Assembly: GCA_019925105.1 (NCBI GenBank)
Contig: JAHGAU010000001.1
Location: 2,232,001 to 2,296,000 of the forward strand
Length of the DNA stretch: 64,000 bases
From: Niebla homalea
Lineage: Eukaryota > Ascomycota > Lecanoromycetes > Lecanorales > Ramalinaceae
Reading direction: 5' to 3'
In this document: one piece after another, positions 10,254-21,200 of the stretch
Layout: each line of letters opens with the position of its first letter
Position numbering within the stretch: the first letter of the stretch is position 1
Program-made: the position numbers and the translations under genes
The notes under the pieces: generated by a model
What the model saw: the letters and a program-made list of their open reading frames with translations, nothing else
What the model was told of the DNA's origin: nothing
Databases searched by the model: none

Positions 10254-11617
10254 ATGTCTGCCAAGCGAATAGAGCAAGCGGAAGTCGAGAAATATTGGGA
10301 GATCTTCTCCCCGCTTGCAAATGGCGGCAAATACCTCACCGGCGCTCAGGCAGCCTCAGTGCTGAAGAACAGCCAGCTCCGCGATGACCAGCTGGAGCGG
10401 GTTTGGGACTTGGCGGATGTCGACAACGACGGGAGCTTGGATTTTGAGGAATTCTGTGTGGCCATGAGAATCATCTTCGATCTGGTCAATGGTGTAAGTC
10501 ACCCCTCACCTCAATAAAATCCATCTTTCCCCGATCAACCATGATGCTGATGCTGGTAATCCCAGGAATACCCCGACGTCCCCCCCACCCTCCCCGACTG
10601 GCTCGTCCCCGAATCCAAAGCCCATCTCGTCCAAGCCACCCGCGCCCTCTCCGGCTCCCACCCTTCCTTCTCCCCGCTCTCCCCCCCTACAGGCGATTCC
10701 GACGACGTCGACGACGACGACGACGACGACGGCCACATCGGCCTCAAGGACGGCTTCGACTGGTACATGGCCCCGGCGGACAAGCAAAAATACGACGCCA
10801 TCTACACCACGCACAAGCACCGCCACGGCTCCATCAACTTCTCCTCCCTCACCCCGCTGTACGACTCCCTCGACGTCCCCGACACCGACCTCCGCTCGGC
10901 CTGGAACCTCGTCAACCCGGCGAGCGAGCCCGCCATCGGCAAGAACGCCGCCCTCGCCTTCCTCCACATCCTCAATCGCCGCCACGACGGCTTCCGCATC
11001 CCCAGGAGCGTGCCCCCAGCTTGCGCGCTACCTTTGAGAGGGGCGAGATCGATTACAACCTCGAGAGTCGGCGGGGGGGCGGAGGAGGAGGAGGAGGCGG
11101 AGGAGGAGGAGGGGTCAAGAGCGGGGCGCCGCCGCAGCAGCAGCGGTACGAGGAAGATACGAGTACGGGCCGGAAGGCCAAGTTCGGGGATACCTATCTC
11201 AGTCGGTTGGGGGTCGGGGGCGGGCAGGGGCCGACCCGGGGCACGGATTTCAGTGGGGTGAAGGCGGAGGGGGATTGGGAGGAGGTGCGGTTGAAGCGGC
11301 AGTTGGCGGACCTCGAGGAGAAGATTGAGAAGGTGGAGGCGGGGGCGAAGGCCAAGAAGGGGGGGAAGAGGGATAGCAAACCGGCGTTGGTGAAGAGGGA
11401 GCTGGAGATGCTGTTGGATTATAAGAGGAAGGAGATTCGGGAGCTGGAGCAAGGGGAGGGAAGGGTGAAGCAGGGGGAGAGTCTAAGGGGCATCGAGAAG
11501 GAAATTGAGGGGGTGAAGGAGATGGTGGAAGGGTTGGAGAGGCATATGCGGACCAGGGAGGAGGTGTTGGATGGATTGCGGCGAGAAATAGAGATGGAGA
11601 AGAGGAACAACAGGTAG
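10254..11617 (+). CDS. END3: Actin cytoskeleton-regulatory complex protein END3, with apparent frameshift
   Basis: END3 works with Pan1 and Sla1 at cortical actin patches in endocytosis. Exon 1 (10254-10493) encodes the first EH domain: [21 protein letters not shown] and the EF-hand loop [14 protein letters not shown] 72-nt intron follows; exon 2 starts at 10566 with [22 protein letters not shown], a Asp-rich insert, and the second EH region ([37 protein letters not shown]). Family conservation runs in one frame to RIPRSVP (11015), then continues in the next frame from [13 protein letters not shown] (11018), so one base is missing in a run of five C. The C-terminal part ([38 protein letters not shown], long coiled coil) is intact to the TAG at 11615. 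With one base more the protein would be about 430 residues, the family's usual length. No intron fits the 2-base gap. Sequencing error or a genuine mutation are both possible. Confidence 0.9.
11071..11114 (+). repeat. GGA/GGC low-complexity tract coding poly-Gly
   Basis: A run of seven G followed by about ten GGA/GGC triplets inside END3, encoding about thirteen consecutive glycines. The non-template strand has many closely spaced G runs and could form G-quadruplexes. It begins 55 bases after the apparent END3 frameshift. Confidence 0.8.
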
Positions 11618-11819
11618 GAAGCCATGAAAGCGCTGTACATAGACGAAATGCATGTGTCAATTATCCTCAGCTATCTCCATGTAAATGCGAACAGCGCCAG
11701 CTACATGCCCGACCCATGCTTCATCCCAACTCTAGTTTGTCGGTCGACCATTATGTCTCGTAGGTAATCATTAGACACACCCGAACCCGCCTGAAAATTT
11801 TTCGCTTTCTGCAGATACA

Positions 11820-14800
11820 TCACATGCTGGCCAATTGATCATCAATCTCTCGATCCAAGAATGCTCTCTTGTCACCATTCAGCTCTGTCTGCAGCCTCTG
11901 CTCTACCAAGGCTCGAACTTGCTTCTTCGTCACTGTGTCTAGGTTGACTTCGGCAAGACATTCCCGAACAGCCTCCTGGATAGCTCCATCCTCGACCAGA
12001 CCTGGACTCAGCACGCCGCTCCTAAAATCGAGCGTGCTGACTGGCCGACTGCCGTAAGGAGTCGCTGCCAAGGGACTTCGTTGATTCTGTCGCAATGGAG
12101 GTGATTGCGTGGCCATGAGGTTATCCGTGCTCGGAAACCCGGCACTCCGTGGTCCCGAAGCATTGTAAGGGCTACTGGGATAGTCCCGATAGGGGGGTTC
12201 AGACATGTTGGCCATGGACTGGCGTTTCGAGGCATATTGGGGCGCGTCGCGATATTGCCCCAAAGACATTGTTGAAGCTCGTCCAGTCTGGTGGGGGAAT
12301 CCAGCAGGAGATTGAGGGGGCATGAACATCTGAGGTTGGTGGAAACCAGTCAAGATTGTGGACGCCGGCTTAGCGGACGAATAGACCGAGTGTACATCAT
12401 CCATCTCATATTGAGCGCTGCCAGAGTTATCGTAATAATCGTCCACTTTCCCCGTCATCCCACGGCGACCGGGGAGTTTATTGACAGCTGCGTAATCGTC
12501 CCATCGTTGGAGTGGCACGCTTCGAGGGTCAAATCCGTCGTCCTCCATGGCCACAATTTTTTTACTACCCTTCTCTCCAATGACAATTCTGGTTGTGCCC
12601 CATGTGAAATTATCTTGGTTCCAGAATGAGTAGATGGGGAGGACAAATGAGTAGATCGGAAAGGCGATCAGGTAGATGATCATCCATCCAATATGCTGCC
12701 ATTGTCGTTTGATGATAAAGATTACCGCCTGCAATCCGTATACAGCTGCAATCATGATGATGGAGATTAACGGGAATTGACCGCTGTGCGTGGCTACTCG
12801 GTAGATTAGGTATCCCAAATAACCGCATGTTGCAGGTAGTATGATTGTCCCGAAGAGGTCGATGAATACAACAAACCTCATGCTGAAGCAGCAGAAGCCG
12901 CAAAGGTCCTTCAACCAAACCAGCTCTGCCAGGTTGTGGATGGTCGAATTGATCCAGCGGCGCCTCTGGGAGAGAAGCACACCCCACGTCTCAGGTGCGG
13001 CAGTGCTGGCAAAGGCATCCGGGACAAACTTATAGGACATTTGTGGAAAGTGGCGGGTCATGATCGTGGTGAGATAACGATCTTCACCCAGGGCGAGAAG
13101 GTTCTTCTTGTGAAGAGTGTCGACATTGGTAATGTTGTAATCGTTGATGACCTTGTCTGCGATGATCAAGGGGCGCCCTTTATCGTTGGTGCGTAATCTG
13201 TACATGCAAAAGCTATTCCGAAAAAGTCAGCTAAAAGTGCGGCGTGCTTAGAATGGAAGATACATACCAGCCAGGTAAGCAGGTCACCGAACCGAAAAGT
13301 GACTCGAAAGCTTTGGCGAGGTGGTGGGATATGAAGTACTCGTATACTTGGATCATAGTCCACCAGGTTTGCTCCTCATTCTCAAGACTTGTCTCACCAC
13401 AGATACCTGCGATTTTGGCGTCGTTTGCGCAACTCGCCACAAGCCGGTTCAACGAGTCTTCTCGAACGCTAGTATCTGCGTCGACCATGAAGAGGTACTC
13501 ATACAGCTCGGGATCCACCCCAATGATGTTGTTGATTTGATGGAACATCTCGAGCTCTAGCGGCGACATGGGTGACCGATGATGTACGCGATTGAGAAAG
13601 CTGAGTAGAAGCAGTTGAGAGTCCCGCTTGCCACGATTCCCGGGCTTTGACTTGGACTGCTCTGATTCTTTGCCGACCTTGACAACGACAATGTATGGGA
13701 CAACGTTACCTTCATACTCGTAAAGACCGGAGTAGACTTTGCCGTAGTTGAGCTGTTCGCTGCCTTGACCGACGGCTTTGAAGGGAAGCGCTGGCGGGTC
13801 GATCTTGGGATCAACACCAAGAATGTCCAACACAATCTTCGGCGTTGGCCTATCATTACCTCCTCCAACGATCATCCCATCACATACCACGCAGATGAGT
13901 TTTCGTTTGTTGTCATACTGGAGAGCTGTCAAGGAATCGAGTCCCTTCCGCAATTGATCTTCACCCTCTGTGTAGGCGGGCACTTGACAGATCACAAACT
14001 TGTCTTGCGCTACCGGCCTTCGTTTGGAACCGAATTGTAGAGCCGCCAGGAACTTGGTGAGAATCACAGCACAGAGTACGATCGTAAAAGCCAGCAAGAT
14101 GTAATTGTTGACCATGCATCTGGGAGTGTCCCGGAAGTCAGTCTTTCCCTCATAAAACACATTTTTCATGCAGTTCAAAGTGTTCCTGAAGTCTTTGTCG
14201 TTATTGTTCCACTGACTGGTGATATCCGTGCCAATGCCGGCTTGAATGATGTCCGAAACTTTGTCAGGAATGAATGAATATGTGGCAATATTACCCTCGG
14301 TCTTCTTGGTGTAGTAATAGTCCGTCAGGTCATAAACGCTGCCGTCCAGAATGACCCACGATCTATCACTGTTCTGAGCTTCAGAGCTAATTTTCGCTTT
14401 GGTCGTGACTAGATCACCTTTGAAGTACTGCTCGATCTTGGGCTTGAAAACGTCATTGTACCAATTGATGCTATGTAGTTTAGTTGCGGGGTTTGGTTGG
14501 TACGTGGGACCAGATTTGTGGATGCCTTGTGGGTTTGTAGGGGTGTTATTCGATAATAGGACCGTGTTCTCGCTGTCAACAAGATACTGGCATCCGACGG
14601 TCAAGGGCACTGGGAAATACTCGTCGAGATTCATTCCCGCGAAAGGTTGCATCGCAGACTTATCTGCATAAGGTTGAATATCGCCGTGAGGAACCCTGGC
14701 AAATTTGGTAATGTCGTAGACTCTGCCATGAATGCTGACCCAGAAATCACCTTCGCCTTGATGATAACCGACTTCTTTGTCGTTCCATGCCTTGTCAAAG

Positions 14801-17296
14801 TTGGGACACAGAATACGTCCAAATTCGACAATGTAGAAAACGACGACAGCGTTGAGGAAAAAGATGAGCAAGACCAGGACTAGCTTTTCTCTCCAAGCCA
14901 TGCGAACGTCAGGTCGCTTCATACGGCCAATGTATCGCAGAACGAATGAAGGGATCCAAAATGTCAGAGCCCAGACGCAAGTCACCCAGATGCGGCGAGA
15001 CTTGTCAATGGGCTGAGACGTAACAGCTTTTGGATCTGCCAGCTCAGGATCGAGCCCGCCAGTGAATTGCCCCAGCTCATCATCTTCATAGATGATGTGG
15101 TCTCTCTTCTCATCACCTTTAGCACCAAGCCCGTAGTCGCCAACCATGGTATTGACCGTGCGGGTTGCTGTTGGGGCAATGGACTTGGCCATTCCTAAGG
15201 CACTCTGAGCGAGTGTTGCAGAGCTTTGATGCCGCTGTAGAAGATTGTCACGGCTCCCATAACCGTCATCAACCGGAGGAAAGAATCCGCTCGCATTTGC
15301 ACCAGGTGTCACGGCGGAATAGCTGCTGTCCAAGACACCGTGACCCATGTTATCGAAGGGCGATTGCGAATACGGCTCATCCTCAGTAGGCTTGAGATCC
15401 AGCATACTCTCTGCCTCCCACCATGCTCCTTCTCGTATCCAAACACGCTCATGGCCTAAGACCACTTCGCCATTGCTCCAGCCCCTTTCGAGGATCCAGC
15501 TCTCTACACCATCGCGACCGTCTTGACATCCAAGCCGCGAATAGCGATTGCTGAACTCATCGATGTCGAAGTCAGCCGTGAAATCCAAGGTCTTGTTGCG
15601 ATAATTGGCCCATTCGGGGAGTCGCCATGAACGCAGCTGCTTAGACACTGTTCCAGCGGACCATGCGGAAGTCGTCGAGGCGAGATGACCTAGACTTGGC
15701 AGTGGGTCATCGGTCGGATGCAGTGCCAGATGATACCAATGTCTGCTGCTTCCAAGAACGGCCGGGAGATCCATACGGGCTTCCATACCGCGTCGCGTAT
15801 CCTGGGACGCAGATGGATGTATAATCTTCCTCAAGAAACCTCCGTCTTCTGCTTCCTCCGCAATCCTTAGAAGCAGATCCTCTTGACGCTCCCACTCAGC
15901 TGCTCGTTCTCGACTCGCGGGAGTAGTGGTCAGGCCTAGATCGGCAGCCACATCAGCAACTGCATTATGCATCTCCTTCAACACTGAATGACCAGCTTGT
16001 GTGACATCAATGCCGTCCTCCTTCATTTCCGCCAGAATTGCCAGACTGTCATCAAACACCCCACGTAATGCAACAGCCCTGCCTAGCTCCTGACCTGGTA
16101 ACTCAACGACCGTGATATTGACGACATCTTCAGTGTCTTCTTCCGTCTTTGGTGTGCGTGCTCCAAAACGTCCACTACCACTTTCACTAGACTCATCTCC
16201 TTCTCTTGTTCGTTGTAAACCTTCTTGGATAGCGTTATTCGCCTTCATCAGGACCCAGTCCACAAGAGCCTCGTAAATACCAGATATCAAGATCTCTCGC
16301 TCGTCTGTGCTACACTTGCGCATGATGACATCTGGATCTATGCCTACTAGGCCTCCGACATCCTCACAAATGTCCTCGAGATCCTCTTGGTCTATGAGAA
16401 GACCTACAGTCTCTCCGAGCTTGAGGAGGGCAGCCAAGGTGGAAAGCAAATTTCGATGCGAAGCCCCTTTGATGCCAATGGCTTTGAGAGAGGCACGGAA
16501 GTCTTCCGAAGCAGCGGTATCATCGGCAGCAGGAAGGTAGCTAGGAGGATCATACGTGCCAGACCGGTTGAGTAGGGCATACGTTGAGGGGGCTTTCAGG
16601 CTGAGGAATTCTCGCTCTGCTGGTGTGGATGCAGAAGTGAGAAGGTAGTAGAAGACATCGAATGCCCGGTACCCGGCTTCTTGGGGAATGTGCAGAAGTC
16701 CTGCTTGAAGATCAAGACCTGAACGAGAATATGCTAGGGAGGCACCATTGATGTTCCCCGCAAGTGTGAGTTTGAAGGTGGCTGCAAGAGCAGAATGCCG
16801 GGGGGTGGACGCGTTGAAGGGCGTAACGCAATGAGTGAAGGGTCTGAGGGCGGTGAGAGCGGTGTACAGGGAGGAAGGTATCTTGAGTGGCAAGGCTGAG
16901 ATGAAAGGGACGAGGAGAGAGGGCGTCGAGTGATGCAGAGAACTGAGAAGTAGTCGTCAGTCATGGTCGGACACATGATGCAAACCTGACTCACCCTAGA
17001 ATGACACAAGCATCTTCTGCCCGGCGACGAGCATGTTCCCAAGCTTGTCTTGCAAGTTCGGTATCCACAGCACCCCCCTCCTGCCCCTGAATGGATGGAT
17101 TTGCGGCTGTGAGCCAAGTGTTCACGACGAGACTGGTACTGGCATCAAGACGATAAGGCTGCCCTGAGGCATATGCTGTATGAAGTGCGTTGAGCAGAGT
17201 GGTGGTTGAGACTTGTGTGGATTGCTGCACTGCTGATCGAACGCCGTTAGGAGTCGAAGCTCCCGAGTACATGGACATGCGGTTCGGAGTTGCCAT
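11820..17296 (-). CDS. csmB: Class VII chitin synthase with reduced myosin-like domain (CsmB type)
   Basis: Plasma-membrane family 2 glycosyltransferase that polymerises GlcNAc into chitin at growing tips. Three exons, 17296-16995, 16942-13268 and 13212-11820, with introns of 52 and 55 nt, join in frame to 1789 residues. The N-terminal motor-like region is shortened: I find no [12 protein letters not shown] P-loop, unlike in its divergent neighbour, so ATP-driven motor activity is unlikely. Next come two membrane helices ([39 protein letters not shown]), a cytochrome b5-like region ([21 protein letters not shown]), and the chitin synthase core ([73 protein letters not shown] near residue 1405). 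A DEK-like C-terminal domain ends the protein ([28 protein letters not shown]). The intron at 13213-13267 falls inside the conserved CLPGC/F motif and must be removed for activity. Some schemes number this class VI. Confidence 0.95.
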
Positions 17297-18241
17297 ATTA
17301 TCGTGACTTAGTAGTCTTCCTTCTTCATAGAGATCATCAATGATATTGCACGCCCCTGTTTATAAGCGCTGGGGTCAAGCAGAAGGTTCTTGTTTAGGGG
17401 ATGCGGGAAAGTCGATGAGGTGTTGGGGGGACTTGAGTTGTGTTTATGTTGTACCAGGTCCTGGAGGTGCTGGCAAAAGCGAATGACAAAGGACCAAGTA
17501 GATATAACGAATGTGATGCACAGACTCCAGGAAAATGACGATTGTCAAGATGGTAGAGGAAAAGATGAACGTACGGAAGATGAAGTTCAGTTGAGGAGAA
17601 ATCTAGGTAAGGAGACTGTTGCCATCTAAGTTCTAACAACCCCCGAGCCGGTGGGAGCCACCAGTCCACCCAAGCCACCCTTGCCCACCAGAGTGGGAAG
17701 CCTAACACGCTAAAAGGGGCAAAAGCCTAACGGATTACGAGTAACGACTAACGACGGCCCTAAAATAGCAGCATTTCGTATCCACTAGCGGGGAAGTCGC
17801 CCGTGTTGATGAGATCTACCTAAGAAATTTACTCCCGTTGACGTTGTCCTAACCAAGCGTCGACTTACGGCCTGGCCTTCTCGGCATTGCACGGTTGCAC
17901 CACTCTTTTTCTTCTACGTATTCTCCTTACCTTCCATCCTCCAAAGCAAGTTCATTCATACTGTCTTCATTAGTCGTACACATCACGTTCGTTTCCATAC
18001 TACCTTCCATTCGCTTTGCCTTGAGATCTCCCCTGACAGAACATTTGTCAACAAGCCAAGACCTAACGAACCCCTGGGACGACGAACATCACCGACGTTC
18101 AATCGGCTCGAAATTTGGGTATTTCTTGGCTGAACACAGTCTTGATTGATATCTAAAGCTTCAGGCATACATCTTGATGACTGACTGACTACCACATTGG
18201 GTCTTCGTTGAGCCTGCACGTGTTCGTCCCTCGCCTCCATC
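17297..18241. promoter_or_regulatory. Shared promoter of the divergent chitin synthase pair
   Basis: The 945 bp between the ATG of the class VII gene (17296) and of the class V gene (18242) must drive both. The right half (about 17890-18230) is pyrimidine-rich, consistent with a long class V leader. Head-to-head class V/VII pairs are known in aspergilli (csmA/csmB) and other Pezizomycotina. An open frame at 17895-18149 lacks an ATG, so I do not call it an upstream ORF. Confidence 0.75.
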
Positions 18242-21200
18242 ATGGCCCTCCATGACCCCTCAAGCGGTAATCAGCCTGCCCATGCACAACCCTCATTACC
18301 TGCGTTGCCGGCTCATCTACAGTCGGATACACATCTCACAGCTCATTTGGCTAGCCGTTTTCATGTCTCTCTACCGGTTGCACGACTTTCCTCACAAGCT
18401 CTCATCTCAATCAACACATACACATCATCTGCAAGAGGACCAGATGGCGGGAAGCTTGGGAGTGCCATGGGCGAGGCTGAGGACCTGGCAGGAAGAGCTT
18501 GGTCCAGACTTGGACAACGGGCAGAGAATCAAGCAATAGTCTTCTTGGGCGAGTCTGGCTCAGGAAAGACCACTATTCGCTCTCATCTGCTGTCATCCGT
18601 CTTGTCCTTCTCCTCCACCCCGCTATCAACCAAACTCTCCCTGGCTGCTTTTGTATTCGATACCCTTACTACCACCAAATCCCTCACCACCCCAACAGCT
18701 TCAAAAGCTGGTCTCTTCTACGAATTGCAATACGATGGATCTTCCACCGCTGCTCCCACCCTCATTGGTGGCAAACTTTTGGATCATAGGCTGGAACGTA
18801 GCCGAATAGCCAGCGTTCCCACCGGCGAGCGAAGCTTTCATGTCCTCTATTACCTGCTAGCCGGAACTAGCTCGGCCGAAAAGGCTCACTTGGGCCTTCA
18901 GAACCCAGGAGTTGTTGCCGAGGATGGTATTGCTAGTAGATCATCTGGAACCATTGGTCACAAGAGATGGCGATATCTGGGCCATCCGACTCAGCTCAAA
19001 GTAGGAATCAATGATACCGAAGGCTTCCAGCACTTCAAGACAGCGCTCCGCAAACTCGAGTTCCCCAGAAGTGAGATTGCGGAAATTTGCCAGGTCCTTG
19101 CCAGCATCTTGCATATTGGCCAATTGGAGTTTATGAAAAGTGAATCAACCATCACTGCCGCCGATGATAGTGGAGGCTATTCGCACGAGGGCGGAGAAAT
19201 GGTTACTGTGGTCAAGAACACTGACGTTCTTGGCATCGTGGCCGCTTTCCTGGGTCTGAGTGCTCAGAGCCTCGAGACTAGCTTGGGTTACAAGACCAAG
19301 ACCATCGCACGAGAGAGAGTCACAGTCATGCTTGATCCCAAAGGTGCTCGTGAAAATGCTGATGAGCTTGCTCGGACGCTGTACTCTCTGCTTGTTGCCT
19401 TTGTAATTGAGCAGATCAACCAGCGGACATGTATCGCAGACGATTCCGTCGCGAACACCATCTCGATCATTGATTTTCCAGGTTTCTCTCAATCGGCTGC
19501 AACAGGGTCGTCGCTTGATCAGCTTCTGAACAATGCTGCTACAGAGCAGATCTACAATTTCACACTTCAGAATTTCTTCGAGCAAAGAGCCGATCTCTTG
19601 GAGAGCGAAGAAATTGATGTACCTGCTACCAGTTACTTTGACAATTCCGACGCCACGCGCGGTCTCATGAAGCACGGAAACGGCCTGTTGAGCATCCTCA
19701 GTGATCAAAGCCGGCGTGGAAGGACCGACCATCAATTCCTGGAAAGCATCAGGAAGCGGTTCGAGAATAAGAATCCAGCCATCACTGTCGGAAGTGCAAC
19801 TGCCAAAATGCCGGGCAGCAACTTTGTTGTCCAAAACACTGCAGCAAACTTCACGGTCCGCCATTTTGCAGGCGAGGTCGACTATTCGATCAGCGGCCTG
19901 GTCGAAGAGAACAGTGAGGTCGTTCCTGGTGACTTGATGAATCTGATCAATTCCACCAAGAACAACTTCGTTCGTGAACTTTTTGGACAGGATGCTCTGC
20001 ACACCGTGATGCATCCGAATGAGAAGACAGCCGTCATGCAGGCGCAAATTAGTTCTAAGCCTACTCGGATGCCTAGCATGGCCCGCAGGAAGGCTGAACG
20101 ACCGGGAAGACTTGCTGATCGGAGTATAAGCGCTGCCCATTCAAACTACAGCGAGGGTGACCTTCAGACTGGCGATGTCCAAAGGAAATCAGGGAATGAC
20201 CGGAAGACGGCCAATCGTCTCATCGGTATCGATCAAGGAGCTTCAGGTCAATTCCTATCATCCTTGGACAACATCATCAAGTCGATCTCATCTCCAAACA
20301 CCAACGTATACTCCATTTTCTGTTTGAAGCCCAACGATCGGAGGATAGCAAACCAGTTCGATAGCAAATGCGTCAGGACTCAAGTACAGACATTTGGGAT
20401 TGCCGAGATCAGCCAGCGCCTGCGAAATGCAGATTTCAGCCTCTTCCTGCCGTTTGGGGAGTTTTTGGGTCTGGCCGAAGCCACTGATATCACAGTTGCA
20501 AGCGAGAGAGAAAAGGCAGAAGCTGTGCTGAACGAGAAGAGGTGGCCTGGAAACGAAGCGCGAATTGGAGCCACGGGAGTCTTCCTTAGCGAGAGATGCT
20601 GGGCTTCCATTGCGAAGAATAGCGAGAAAGGTCTCACGAATGAGAGAGGTCGCTTCTTCGACGCAGACATGAGTGATGTTGGCGATGAGGGAATGACGCC
20701 TATGGAGAGCCGTGGGATGGGTGGATCGCGAACAAACCTCTTGGCCTCTCGACAAGATCTTCGCTCCCCAGGAGCCTATATCTACGGTGACGAGGCTAAA
20801 CAAGGCGAATACTTTGGTAACCGGGAGGGAGATGCTCGATCGGACGCGGGTGTTTCTGCCTTCAACGCTGGCGACATGTTTCACAATCTGGAGACCCGCG
20901 AACAGATGGCCGAAAAAGGCAATCAAAAACAGATGGAGGAGGTTGACATTGTGAAGACGTCTGGCAGCCGAAAGCGATGGCTTGCTCTCGTTTACCTCTT
21001 GACCTGGTATCTGCCAGACTTCCTCATCAAATGGGTCGGCCGCATGAAAAGAAAAGACATTCGTACCGCGTGGCGGGAGAAATTCGCGATCAATCTGCTA
21101 ATCTGGTTCAGCTGTCTATTCGTTTGCTTCTTTATTGTCATATTCCCGCAACTCATTTGCCCCAGGCAACATGTCTTCTCTGCTGCTGAATTGTCAGACC

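Noticed and set aside
10506..10985. 159-codon minus-strand frame opposite END3
   Set aside because: Produced by the GC-rich, stop-poor composition of END3; it is mostly Val/Gly/Glu repeats and has no domain.
17895..18149. Possible upstream ORF in the class V chitin synthase leader
   Set aside because: The frame opens with TTG and contains no ATG, so it is unlikely to be translated.
19145..20140. 331-codon minus-strand frame opposite the chitin synthase motor
   Set aside because: Antisense of a conserved domain with no features of its own.
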